Below are positions 6,288-12,288 of a stretch of 13,044 nucleotides of DNA, one piece after another; the first letter of the stretch is position 1; each line of letters starts with the position of its first letter. A program made the position numbers and the translations under genes. The notes below the pieces were generated by a model, which had not been told where the DNA came from, did not search any database, and saw only the letters and a list, made by a program, of their open reading frames with translations. Location of the stretch: positions 1 through 13,044 of the forward strand of contig JAKLEK010000023.1 in the NCBI GenBank assembly GCA_022703115.1, given 5' to 3'. The stretch is from Elusimicrobiota bacterium. GTDB taxonomy: Bacteria; Elusimicrobiota; Elusimicrobia; Elusimicrobiales; UBA9959.

Positions 6288-6995
6288 TTAACGTCCCCTC
6301 TTGCGCGAACCGGTGACGGACCAGTATCTCGAGCGTCCCGCGTCCAGATGGGTGAAGCCCGCGTCCGGGTAGCGTCCTACGCCTCCGGCCCGGAGGCTGG
6401 TGGCGTATTCGGCCACGCTGTCCGGGGTCTGGCCGGGTACCGCTATATCGGCGGCCCAGCCGAGCATGTGCAGGCTGCGGCGGGCGGCGCCCGGAACGCT
6501 GCCGTTGTGCCTGGGGGTGCGGTAGCCGCTGAGAAGGACGATCCCGCGCCCGCCGAACCGGTCCTCCACCGCGTCCAGCAATTCCACCAGCTTTACGGCG
6601 ATCTGCGTTTCACGGCCGGTCAGGCTGCAACGCATGAGGCCGCTTATCCTGGCCAGGGCTTTCCTGCTGTAAGCGCCGTTCCGGCGGCGGTATCGCGCGC
6701 TTAGGGTCTCTCCGTTGTCCATTCTGGTAAGAGAGATCACCCCGTCGCCTCCCAGGTTCTCGGGTTCCGGCGGGTGGGCTTTAGCTTCTTTTATGAAGAT
6801 ATACGTTTCGGGATCGCCTTCTTCGAGTTCCACCACTTCGGCTTCCGTGACCCTGGGCGGGGGAGGAACCTCGGCGGCCATGGAGGTCAGACGTTCCATC
6901 AGGTCCGAGGCGCTGATCTCTTTTTGCGCGAAGACGGCGGCCGCAGAGAGGATGAGAACGGTAAGAGAGATAAGGGCCGCAAGCGTGGTTTTCAT
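6288..6995 (-). CDS. Secreted M15-type (YcbK/DUF882-like) zinc peptidase
   Basis: The 235-aa precursor is probably a periplasmic peptidoglycan peptidase of the MepK/YcbK type. Residues 1-23 are a signal peptide: Lys2, a hydrophobic core, and cleavage after AVFA. Residues 24-110 are a low-complexity, Pro/Glu-rich region with no motif I recognise. The C-terminal domain (about 128-226) carries SGYRTP at 156-161, SLHMLGWAADI at 174-184 and THLDAG at 215-220. These give His176, Asp183 and His216 as zinc ligands, the family arrangement. Substrate (meso-DAP crosslinks) is known for E. coli MepK and only inferred here. The start is preceded by AGGA about 5 nt upstream, and a promoter-like TTGCTA-N18-TATAAT lies 48 bases upstream. 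The gene is divergent from the metal transporter operon and lies upstream of pyrB in the same direction, but pyrB seems to have its own promoter. Confidence 0.85.
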   Translation of the reverse strand: MKTTLAALISLTVLILSAAAVFAQKEISASDLMERLTSMAAEVPPPPRVTEAEVVELEEGDPETYIFIKEAKAHPPEPENLGGDGVISLTRMDNGETLSARYRRRNGAYSRKALARISGLMRCSLTGRETQIAVKLVELLDAVEDRFGGRGIVLLSGYRTPRHNGSVPGAARRSLHMLGWAADIAVPGQTPDSVAEYATSLRAGGVGRYPDAGFTHLDAGRSRYWSVTGSRKRGR

Positions 6996-7043
6996 GTGGT
7001 CCTGCCGCCGGTTCCCGGAGCCGCCGGGATCCAGATTTAAAAT

Positions 7044-7073
7044 ATTATAATGTTAGAGGCGGCGGTTTAGCAA
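7044..7073. promoter_or_regulatory. Palindromic, possibly bidirectional -10 region
   Basis: ATTATAAT at 7044-7051 equals its own reverse complement, so it offers a TATAAT box on both strands. On the minus strand TTGCTA (7073-7068) lies 18 bases upstream of TATAAT (7049-7044), a reasonable promoter for the M15 peptidase. On the plus strand TATAAT (7046-7051) would serve the CDF operon with a leader of about 55 nt, but no good -35 is seen there. Confidence 0.5.
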
Positions 7074-7112
7074 ATTCTCTGCGCGGTTTACGGCAGGCGG
7101 CGGAAGGCGGCA

Positions 7113-8009
7113 ATGCACGACCATCATAACGATCCCGATCACGCGGCGCGGCGCAGCATAAAGGCCGCGTTCCTTGTCACCGCCCTTATAGCGGCGGTGG
7201 AGGCGGCGGGCGGGCTTCTTACCGGCAGCATGGCGCTGCTGAGCGACGCCCTCCATATGCTTACCGACGTGACCGGCCTGGCGGTAAGTTTCGCAGCGTC
7301 CAAACTTTCCGGGATGGCTCCCGACGACCGGCGCAGTTTCGGCTACAGGCGTCTGGAAGTGGTGGCGGCCCTGGTGAACGCCCTGCTTCTGTGGCTGTTG
7401 TCCGGCTACATGCTGCGGGAGGTGTACGCGCGTTTCCTGGCCCCGGTGGAGGTACTTTCCGTTCCGATGATGATCGTGGCCGGGGTCGGGCTGGCGGCGA
7501 ACATCGTTTCGGCCCGTCTTTTGTCGGCGCATAAGGACCGGAACATCAACATACGCGGGGCGTTCCTGCACATCCTGGGGGACATGGCCGGTTCGGTGGG
7601 GGCGCTGCTGGCCGGGGCCGTCGTTCACTTCACCGGGTACTACCGGGCGGATACCATCGTCTCTCTGGCGATCATAGTCCTGATACTTTACAGTTCCACG
7701 CGGCTTATGCTGGAGACGTTCCATATACTTCTGGAAGGCACTCCGACCGGCATGGACCTGAAGGAAGTGCGCTCGGAGCTGGCCGCGATACCCGGGGTTT
7801 CCGACGTGCACGAGCTGCACGTCTGGAGCCTAACGGCCGGCTTCAACGCCCTGAGCGCGCATCTGGTGGTGAAAAATAAGGAGCTGTTCGAGAGGGTCCT
7901 CAAGGACGCCACCTGCGCCGTTTCCTGCCGGTTCAATATCAGGCATTCGGCGTTCCAGGTGGAGAGCGAGCCGGTGGAGAACTCCTCCTGCGATATCTGC
8001 GGGCATTGA
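7113..8009 (+). CDS. CDF-family divalent metal exporter (CzcD/ZitB-like)
   Basis: This 298-aa inner-membrane antiporter should export Zn2+ or a similar divalent ion in exchange for protons. A His-rich N-terminus (HDHH, 2-5) precedes six hydrophobic segments between about 17 and 207. The transport site residues of zinc-type members are present: His48 and Asp52 in HMLTD (TM2), and His153 and Asp157 in HILGD (TM5). The cytosolic domain (210-285) has the usual VHELHVWSL strand (232-240). The C-terminus ends in CDICGH, and with Cys268 and Cys272 could add metal ligands; this is unusual but not diagnostic. The HxxxD pattern favours zinc (or Cd/Co) over Mn or Fe, which is inference from the family. 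It heads a three-gene + operon with FKBP and yceH. Upstream GGAAGG is a weak ribosome binding site. Confidence 0.93.
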   Translation: MHDHHNDPDHAARRSIKAAFLVTALIAAVEAAGGLLTGSMALLSDALHMLTDVTGLAVSFAASKLSGMAPDDRRSFGYRRLEVVAALVNALLLWLLSGYMLREVYARFLAPVEVLSVPMMIVAGVGLAANIVSARLLSAHKDRNINIRGAFLHILGDMAGSVGALLAGAVVHFTGYYRADTIVSLAIIVLILYSSTRLMLETFHILLEGTPTGMDLKEVRSELAAIPGVSDVHELHVWSLTAGFNALSAHLVVKNKELFERVLKDATCAVSCRFNIRHSAFQVESEPVENSSCDICGH

Positions 8010-8035
8010 GCGGTCGCGGTCCAATAGGAGGGAAC

Positions 8036-8386
8036 ATGGCGGAACAAGAAGTGGCGCTGAAGTCCGGGCTGAAATACACGGACCTTGAGACCGGCAGCGG
8101 TCCGGCCGCCGTCGGCGGAAAGGCGGTGACGGTGCATTACACCGGGACCTTCCCGAACGGGAAGAAGTTCGACAGTTCCCTCGACCGCAACGAGCCTTTC
8201 AGGTTCAGGCTGGGCGCCGGTCAGGTGATAAAAGGCTGGGACGAAGGGGTCGTCGGGATGCGGATAGGCGGAAAACGCAGGCTTTTCGTGCCGGCCGCCC
8301 TCGCCTACGGAAAGAGCGGCGCCGGGGACGTGATCCCGCCGGGCGCGGACCTGTGCTTCGTGGTGGAACTGCTGGAAGTGGAATAA
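8036..8386 (+). CDS. FKBP-type peptidyl-prolyl cis-trans isomerase
   Basis: A single-domain, 116-aa cytosolic FKBP that should accelerate cis-trans isomerisation of X-Pro bonds during folding. Pocket residues known from FKBP12 are present: Tyr35 (VHYTG), Phe45-Asp46 (KKFDSS), Phe55, Val64-Ile65 (GQVIKGW), Trp68, Tyr91 (LAYG) and Phe108 near the end. There is no signal peptide and no inserted-flap domain, so it is the small FKBP type rather than SlyD or FkpA. I chose the ATG at 8036 because TAGGAGGG lies at 8025-8032. An in-frame TTG at 8006 overlaps the transporter stop, lacks such a site and would add ten unconserved residues. It is 26 bases after the transporter and 24 before yceH, consistent with one operon. 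Confidence 0.95.
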   Translation: MAEQEVALKSGLKYTDLETGSGPAAVGGKAVTVHYTGTFPNGKKFDSSLDRNEPFRFRLGAGQVIKGWDEGVVGMRIGGKRRLFVPAALAYGKSGAGDVIPPGADLCFVVELLEVE

Positions 8387-8410
8387 GGCCCCGGAAGAGG
8401 AGCTATTAAG

Positions 8411-9046
8411 ATGCTTACCGAACTGGACCCCGCGGAAGCGCGGGCGCTCGGCTCTCTGGTCGAGAAATCCCTGACCACGCGGGAGCAGTACCCGCTTACG
8501 TTCAACGCCCTGCTGAACGCCTGCAACCAGAAGACCAGCCGGGACCCGGTGATGGAGCTGGACGCCGAGACCCTGGGAAGGGCGCTGACCGGCCTGATAG
8601 AAAAAGGCCTGGCCGAACGTCTGCAGGTCCCCGGCGACCGGGTGCCGAAATTCAGGCATGATATAGGCAGGCTGCTCGGCAGCGACGACCCGAAGGTCGT
8701 AGGGACGATGACCGTCCTTCTGCTCAGGGGGCCGCAGACCCCCGGCGAGCTGAAGGCGCGCACGGAGAGGCTGTGCTCTTTCTCCGGTACCGCCGAGGTG
8801 GAGACGCTCCTGCAGGGATTATGCGACAGGCGGGAGGACCCGCCGGTGGCCAGGCTGCCCAGGCAGGCCGGCCAGAAGGAATCACGTTACCGCCAGCTCT
8901 ATTCCGGCGCGGCGGACGTTCCGCTCCCGGCGGGCCCGGCGTCCGCTCCGGAAGACAGGCTGGCGATGCTGGAAAAAAGGGTCTCGGCGCTGGAGGCCGC
9001 GCTCGGCGGGCTGGCGGGGAATAACGGCCCGGAAAAGGCCCCGTAG
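8411..9046 (+). CDS. yceH: YceH family (DUF480) winged-helix protein
   Basis: This 211-aa protein matches the conserved YceH/DUF480 family, of unknown function, with tandem winged-helix domains. The family signature is clear at the start: EARALGSLVEKSLTT (9-23), followed by YPLTFNALLNACNQKTSRDPV (27-47). The second helical domain runs about 92-150, with LLLRGPQTPGEL at 103-114. The C-terminus has a predicted coiled coil (about 181-200, EDRLAMLEKRVSALEAAL), as other members do. Length agrees with E. coli YceH (about 215 aa). GAGGAG at 8397-8402, 8 nt before the ATG, supports the start. It is the last gene of the transporter-FKBP-yceH unit and converges on msrC, leaving only 3 bases between the stops. 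Confidence 0.93.
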   Translation: MLTELDPAEARALGSLVEKSLTTREQYPLTFNALLNACNQKTSRDPVMELDAETLGRALTGLIEKGLAERLQVPGDRVPKFRHDIGRLLGSDDPKVVGTMTVLLLRGPQTPGELKARTERLCSFSGTAEVETLLQGLCDRREDPPVARLPRQAGQKESRYRQLYSGAADVPLPAGPASAPEDRLAMLEKRVSALEAALGGLAGNNGPEKAP

Positions 9047-9049
9047 CGG

Positions 9050-9532
9050 CTATTCCCGTCCGAATTCTACGCCTTCCACAATGGCGCGCAGGTAGCGCCT
9101 GTCGGTCTCGTCGAAATCTCCCGGCAGTTCGCTGTCGATGTCCAGTACCGCGACCACCTCTCCGTCCCGCAGGGCCGGGACCACGATCTCGGACCTGGAC
9201 CTGGAACTGCAGGCTATGTGCCCGGGGAACTTCGAGACGTCCGGCACCAGGATAGTTTCCTTCCGCGCCCATGCGGCGCCGCAGACGCCGCGGCCCCTGG
9301 CTATGCGGGTGCAGGCCACCGGGCCCTGGAACGGCCCCAGCACCAGCTCGTCTCCTCTGACCAGATAGAAACCCGTCCACAGCCAGCCGAACTGTTCCTT
9401 CAGGGCGGCGGTTATGTTGGCCAGGTTGGCGGTCAGGTCCGTTTCGCCGCTAGTTAGGGCTTTCAATTGCGGCAGCAGGGAGAGGTATTTCTCCTCTTTG
9501 GTGCCCGAACGGATGGATAGGTCCTCTGCCAT
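9050..9532 (-). CDS. msrC: Free methionine-(R)-sulfoxide reductase (GAF domain)
   Basis: This 160-aa cytosolic enzyme should reduce free L-methionine-(R)-sulfoxide, using thioredoxin for regeneration. It is a single GAF domain with the fRMsr signature: WTGFYL (52-57), LGPFQGPVACTRI (65-77), GVCG (82-85), PDVSKFPGHIAC (97-108), SRSEIVVP and LDIDS (130-134). The three cysteines, Cys74, Cys84 and Cys108, keep the same spacing as Cys84, Cys94 and Cys118 of E. coli YebR, so the catalytic and resolving residues are all present. No Shine-Dalgarno precedes the ATG; instead a minus-strand TATAAT ends 9 bases before it, suggesting a leaderless or nearly leaderless mRNA. It stands alone, convergent with yceH. 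Confidence 0.95.
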   Translation of the reverse strand: MAEDLSIRSGTKEEKYLSLLPQLKALTSGETDLTANLANITAALKEQFGWLWTGFYLVRGDELVLGPFQGPVACTRIARGRGVCGAAWARKETILVPDVSKFPGHIACSSRSRSEIVVPALRDGEVVAVLDIDSELPGDFDETDRRYLRAIVEGVEFGRE

Positions 9533-9541
9533 GGTCCAGGT

Positions 9542-9571
9542 ATTATAACGTTACGCGGAGCCGCCGCGCAA
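9542..9571 (-). promoter_or_regulatory. Promoter for msrC
   Basis: On the minus strand TTGCGC (9571-9566) is followed after 18 bases by a perfect TATAAT (9547-9542). The hexamer order and 18-base spacing resemble the M15 peptidase promoter (TTGCTA-N18-TATAAT). The start codon lies only 9 bases beyond the -10 box. Confidence 0.55.
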
Positions 9572-9578
9572 ATGCCGG

Positions 9579-9608
9579 CCGCCGGTCCCGGGACCTTCGG
9601 TTTTTTTT
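9579..9608 (+). terminator. Terminator-like hairpin with a T8 run
   Basis: The palindrome GGTCCCGGGACC (9584-9595) gives a GGTC/GACC stem, flanked by CCG (9579-9581) pairing with CGG (9598-9600) across a small internal loop. Eight Ts follow directly (9601-9608). It would stop + strand transcription entering from beyond yceH, antisense to msrC, and insulates the small ORF downstream. The interrupted stem makes it weaker than the next one. Confidence 0.5.
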
Positions 9609-9660
9609 CGGGATTCGCGCCGCAGGATAGCGTAGACTATATGCGAAGGAGGACAGGGAT

Positions 9661-9810
9661 ATGATCACGGCGAGCCGGACCCCCGACAGGGAATTCAAGG
9701 TGTGGATGGCGGCCACTCTCGGCCTGATAAAGGACGGGAGGATGGGCGCCAGTCCGGCCAGGGCCGAAAGGATCAAGGCGGCTCTCGCGTTCACCAGAAA
9801 GGGGAACTGA
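9661..9810 (+). CDS. Small ORF, 49 aa, unknown
   Basis: I do not recognise this product. The ATG at 9661 is preceded by AAGGAGGA (9646-9653) with a 7-base spacer, among the strongest ribosome binding sites in the window. Third codon positions are mostly G or C, and AGG and ATA codons occur as in the neighbours. The peptide is soluble-looking and basic, probably helical (AATLGLIKDGRMG, 17-29; RIKAAL, 37-42), without a membrane segment or cysteines. A terminator-like hairpin lies upstream (9579-9608) and a strong terminator downstream (9832-9860), so it looks like an independent transcript. No clear promoter is seen; TAGACTAT at 9633-9640 is a weak -10 candidate. It could be a small protein or a dual-function RNA. 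Confidence 0.55.
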   Translation: MITASRTPDREFKVWMAATLGLIKDGRMGASPARAERIKAALAFTRKGN

Positions 9811-9831
9811 GCCGTCCGTCATAGGCGGATG

Positions 9832-9860
9832 TCCGGCCCGCAGCGCGGGCCGGATTTTTT
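9832..9860 (+). terminator. Strong rho-independent terminator
   Basis: A perfect 9-bp GC-rich stem (9832-9840 with 9846-9854, core CCGGCCCG/CGGGCCGG) closes a 5-nt loop (CAGCG) and runs into six Ts (9855-9860). An outer pair, GGCGGAT (9824-9830) with ATCCGCC (9861-9867), encloses the whole structure. It lies 21 bases after the small ORF stop and ends that transcript. Confidence 0.88.
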
Positions 9861-9894
9861 ATCCGCCGGGTGGCTCCGTCGGCCATGAAATTGT

Positions 9895-9932
9895 TAACAT
9901 TGATGTCCCGGCCGGGCAGCAAGCCGGCCGGG
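9895..9932 (+). promoter_or_regulatory. Candidate -10 box and 5' leader hairpin of the rhodanese gene
   Basis: TAACAT (9895-9900) is a possible -10 box; no good -35 is seen. Starting about 7 bases after it, CCCGGCCGG (9907-9915) pairs perfectly with CCGGCCGGG (9924-9932) around an 8-nt loop. No T run follows, so it is not a terminator. The hairpin would sit at the 5' end of the mRNA, just ahead of the GAGAGGGA ribosome binding site (9936-9943). Confidence 0.4.
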
Positions 9933-9946
9933 CCTGAGAGGGACCT

Positions 9947-10477
9947 ATGGACGACATCGTGGTTCTGGATGTGAGGGAGCAGGACGAATTCGCCGCGGAG
10001 CATGTGCCGGGGTCCATCTGGGTCCCGCTGTCCCAGTTCGCGCATTCGGCGCCGGGAGTATTGCAGTCGCTGGTCGGACGGCGGGTGCTGCTCATGTGCC
10101 GCAGCGGCAGCCGCGCCGGCATGGCCGGCGAGCAGATAGAGAAGCTGGGTTTCAGGGGGCAGCTGGATATTTCGGTCTTTGACGGAGGGATCCTAGAGTG
10201 GAAGAGGCAGGGAAAGCCGCTGATAGTGCGCAAGGCGGCCGCTCTGCCGATAATGCGCCAGGTGCAGCTGGCCGCCGGGCTTCTGGTGCTGTCCTCTTCG
10301 CTGCTGGGCATTTACGCGGACCCGCGCGCGGTATGGGTCTCGGTTTTCGTGGGAGGGGGGCTTTCTTTCGCCGGACTCACCGGGTTCTGCGGCCTGGCCA
10401 GGCTGCTGGCTATGATGCCGTGGAATCGTACGGAGACGGAGGGAACGGAACCCTGCCGGAAGCCTTCCGGCGTCTGA
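9947..10477 (+). CDS. Rhodanese domain fused to DUF2892 membrane domain (YgaP-like)
   Basis: A 176-aa membrane-anchored sulfurtransferase of the YgaP type, able in principle to carry sulfane sulfur as a cysteine persulfide. Residues 1-92 form a rhodanese domain: VVLDVREQDEF (5-15), HVPGSIWVP (19-27), active-site Cys51 in loop CRSGSRAG (51-58), and FDGGILEWKRQGKP at the end. Residues 98-160 match DUF2892, with two hydrophobic helices (about 106-122 and 129-146) separated by a short loop, and a second Cys148 in GFCGLA, where YgaP also has a membrane cysteine. The total length matches E. coli YgaP (174 aa). The start follows GAGAGGGA (9936-9943). The gene stands alone with a leader hairpin and a terminator at 10500-10536. 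Physiological substrate is unknown. Confidence 0.92.
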   Translation: MDDIVVLDVREQDEFAAEHVPGSIWVPLSQFAHSAPGVLQSLVGRRVLLMCRSGSRAGMAGEQIEKLGFRGQLDISVFDGGILEWKRQGKPLIVRKAAALPIMRQVQLAAGLLVLSSSLLGIYADPRAVWVSVFVGGGLSFAGLTGFCGLARLLAMMPWNRTETEGTEPCRKPSGV

Positions 10478-10486
10478 AGTCCCGGT

Positions 10487-10897
10487 TCATTCTCCGCCGC
10501 GCCGCGTCCGTTTTATATCGGAGCGGCGTTTTTTTTCATCCAGCCTCCGCTGTCTGGAAGAGCGGGAGGGGCGTGTCGGCCTTCTGCGCGCGGGTCTGCG
10601 CAAGGCGGCGGCTATGAGCTCCCGGAGCCGCGCCCGCGCCGCCTGCCGGTTCTGTTCCTGCGTCCGGTGCTCGCTGGCCGTTATAAGCACGTCCCCGCTG
10701 TCGGTCAGCCGGGACCCGGCCAGCGCCCGGAGCCTCTCCTGCGCCTCCGGGTCCAGGCCGGACAGTCCGGGGGAAAAGCGGAGCTGGACCGCGGTGGCCA
10801 CCTTGTTCACGTTCTGGCCGCCGTGCCCTCCGGACCGTACGAACTTCTCCTCCACCGATCCGGGCGGAAAGAAGAAAAGCGGCTTTTCCTCGCTCAT
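10487..10897 (-). CDS. arfB: Alternative ribosome-rescue factor / peptidyl-tRNA hydrolase ArfB
   Basis: This 136-aa protein should hydrolyse peptidyl-tRNA on ribosomes stalled at the end of truncated mRNAs. It has the release-factor GGQ motif in RSGGHGGQNVNKV (21-33, Gly26-Gly27-Gln28), the HRTQEQNR stretch (77-84), and the ArfB-specific basic tail (about 100-133, RRPTRPSRSSRQRRL then KKRRS) that in E. coli occupies the empty mRNA channel. It lacks the codon-recognition domains of RF1 and RF2. I chose the ATG at 10897; an in-frame TTG at 10915 would add six unconserved residues overlapping the AT-rich promoter-like sequence. No Shine-Dalgarno is visible, while TAATAT lies 8 bases upstream of the ATG, so the transcript may be leaderless like that of msrC. 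The last codons double as the terminator of the convergent rhodanese gene, 9 bases away. Confidence 0.93.
   Translation of the reverse strand: MSEEKPLFFFPPGSVEEKFVRSGGHGGQNVNKVATAVQLRFSPGLSGLDPEAQERLRALAGSRLTDSGDVLITASEHRTQEQNRQAARARLRELIAAALRRPARRRPTRPSRSSRQRRLDEKKRRSDIKRTRRGGE
10500..10536 (+). terminator. Terminator of the rhodanese gene, inside the arfB coding end
   Basis: CGCCGC (10500-10505) and TCCG (10507-10510), with one bulged G, pair with CGGA (10519-10522) and GCGGCG (10523-10528) around an 8-nt loop. Eight Ts follow (10529-10536). It starts 23 bases after the rhodanese stop and lies within the last 17 codons of arfB on the other strand; the T run is the complement of arfB Glu-Lys-Lys codons. 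Confidence 0.8.
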
Positions 10898-10905
10898 AGG
10901 TCCGT

Positions 10906-10911
10906 ATATTA
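10906..10911 (-). promoter_or_regulatory. Candidate -10 box for arfB
   Basis: On the minus strand TAATAT (10911-10906) stands 8 bases before the arfB ATG, in the only AT-rich patch upstream. No clear -35 is seen. If it is used, the mRNA would begin at or within a few bases of the start codon. Confidence 0.3.
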
Positions 10912-10967
10912 CCAAAAATGCGCGGAGCTTGGCAGGGCGCGCCCTTCGCCGGCGGCCGCGGACCGGT

Positions 10968-10997
10968 TTGATTTGCCGGCCGGGATATTAATACCAT
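10968..10997 (+). promoter_or_regulatory. Candidate promoter for the ygeY-SulP unit
   Basis: TTGATT (10968-10973) and TACCAT (10992-10997) are each 4/6 matches to -35 and -10 with an 18-base spacer, in an AT-richer patch of the arfB-ygeY divergent region (10898-11087). The leader would be about 85 nt. Nothing else nameable is visible in this gap. Confidence 0.35.
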
Positions 10998-11087
10998 AGT
11001 CCGGTAAGGATTAGTCCCCGGATGGACTTCCGGAGGCCGCCGCGTCACTCACGGGACCTTATGACTTTCAATGCGCACGGAGGAAAA

Positions 11088-12275
11088 ATGGAACTCAGCG
11101 AACTGAACAAGGCTGTCCTGAAGCACCGGAAGGAAATGGTCTCCTTCGCGCGGGACCTTATACGCATCCCTAGCTTTTCGATGAAAGAGGGCGCCTTGGT
11201 GGAGCGCATAAGGAAAGAGATGGTCAGGGTGGGTTTCGACAGGATAAAGATAGACGCGATGGGGAACATCATCGGCTTCATAGGCCGCGGCCGGAAGAAA
11301 CTGATGATGGACGCGCATATAGACACGGTGGGCGTGGGCGACAGGACCGCCTGGAAGATAGACCCTTTCGGCGGGGTGGTCAGGAACGGGACCATTTACG
11401 GGCGCGGCGCCACGGACCAGAAGCTCTCCATTGTGTCCATGGTCTACGCCGGCAGGCTTATCAAGGAACTGCGCCTTCAGGGGGATTTTACCTATATGGC
11501 AGTGGGTTCGGTCATGGAGGAGGACTGCGACGGCCTCCCGCTGTTGCACATCATAAACAAGGAGAAGATAAGGCCGGATTTCGTGGTGATAACCGAGCCG
11601 ACGAACCTGTCCGTCTACCGCGGTCACCGCGGCCGCATGGAGATGAAGGTCGTGACCAAGGGCCGGTCCTGCCACGCTTCCGCGCCGGAACGCGGCGACA
11701 ACGCCGTGGTGAAGATGTCCGCCATCATACAGCAGATAACGGAACTGGACAAAAGGCTGAAGAAGGACCGCTTCCTGGGCAAGGGCACGGTGGCGGTCAC
11801 TTCGGTGGAATGCAAGACCCCCTCGCTTAACGCCGTGCCGGATGAATGCACTATCTATCTGGACAGGCGTCTTACCGCCGGAGAAACGCTGGCTTCCTCG
11901 GTCCGGGAGATAAAGCGGCTGCCGGCGGTGAAAAAGACCGGCGCCAGGGTCTCGGTGCTTCATTACGACGCTACTGCCTGGACCGGACTGAAGGTGGGGC
12001 AGGAAAAGTATTTTCCGACCTGGGTGCTGCCCGAGGACCACAAGCTGGTGCGGGCCGGCGTTAAAGCGGGTTCCCTGGCGCTGGGCAGAAAGCCGGTCGT
12101 GGACAAGTGGGTCTTCTCCACCAACGGAGTGGCGACCGCCGGCCGCCTGGGGATCCCGACGATAGGTTTCGGGCCTTCCAACGAGATATACGCCCATACG
12201 GTGAAGGAGAACATGCCGGTCTCCGACCTGCTTAAGGCGGCGGTGTTCTACGCGGCGATAACCCAATACCTGTGA
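11088..12275 (+). CDS. ygeY: YgeY-family M20 metallohydrolase
   Basis: This 395-aa cytosolic protein belongs to the M20 amidohydrolase/peptidase family and resembles the YgeY subgroup, which is annotated as linked to selenium metabolism; the reaction is not established. Two-metal residues are in place: His77 and Asp79 (DAHIDT), Asp110 (GRGATDQK), Glu144-Glu145 (VMEEDCDG), Glu170 (ITEPT) and His370 (IYAHT). Subgroup stretches include GHRGRMEM (179-186), CHASAPERGDNA (195-206), PSLNAVPDECTIYLDRRLT (245-263), FPTWVLPEDH (309-318) and FSTNGVAT (343-350). The dimerisation domain spans about 178-300. I chose the ATG at 11088 because GGAGG lies at 11079-11083; ORF extension upstream to 11022 or 11061 adds residues with no family match. 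The SulP gene starts 13 bases after its stop, so they are probably co-transcribed. No selenium-dependent molybdenum hydroxylase gene is in the window. Confidence 0.88.
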   Translation: MELSELNKAVLKHRKEMVSFARDLIRIPSFSMKEGALVERIRKEMVRVGFDRIKIDAMGNIIGFIGRGRKKLMMDAHIDTVGVGDRTAWKIDPFGGVVRNGTIYGRGATDQKLSIVSMVYAGRLIKELRLQGDFTYMAVGSVMEEDCDGLPLLHIINKEKIRPDFVVITEPTNLSVYRGHRGRMEMKVVTKGRSCHASAPERGDNAVVKMSAIIQQITELDKRLKKDRFLGKGTVAVTSVECKTPSLNAVPDECTIYLDRRLTAGETLASSVREIKRLPAVKKTGARVSVLHYDATAWTGLKVGQEKYFPTWVLPEDHKLVRAGVKAGSLALGRKPVVDKWVFSTNGVATAGRLGIPTIGFGPSNEIYAHTVKENMPVSDLLKAAVFYAAITQYL

Positions 12276-12288
12276 GCTTGGAGCGGAG

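Noticed and set aside
5217..6704. A 495-codon + strand frame opposite pyrB and the peptidase
   Set aside because: It is antisense to two genes with intact active-site motifs and is open only because of high GC.
9584..9595. GGTCCCGGGACC as an operator for msrC or the small ORF
   Set aside because: The directly following T8 run fits a terminator better, and in this GC-rich window a 12-bp palindrome alone is weak evidence.
9543..9794. An 83-codon minus-strand frame with a hydrophobic start opposite the 49-aa ORF
   Set aside because: It would begin with GTG without a ribosome binding site, runs through the terminator-like hairpin and the msrC promoter, and has no motif. The + ORF has a far better start context.
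10614..10999. Two + strand frames of 110-125 codons opposite arfB
   Set aside because: arfB has the GGQ motif and the full ArfB tail; these frames are its shadows.
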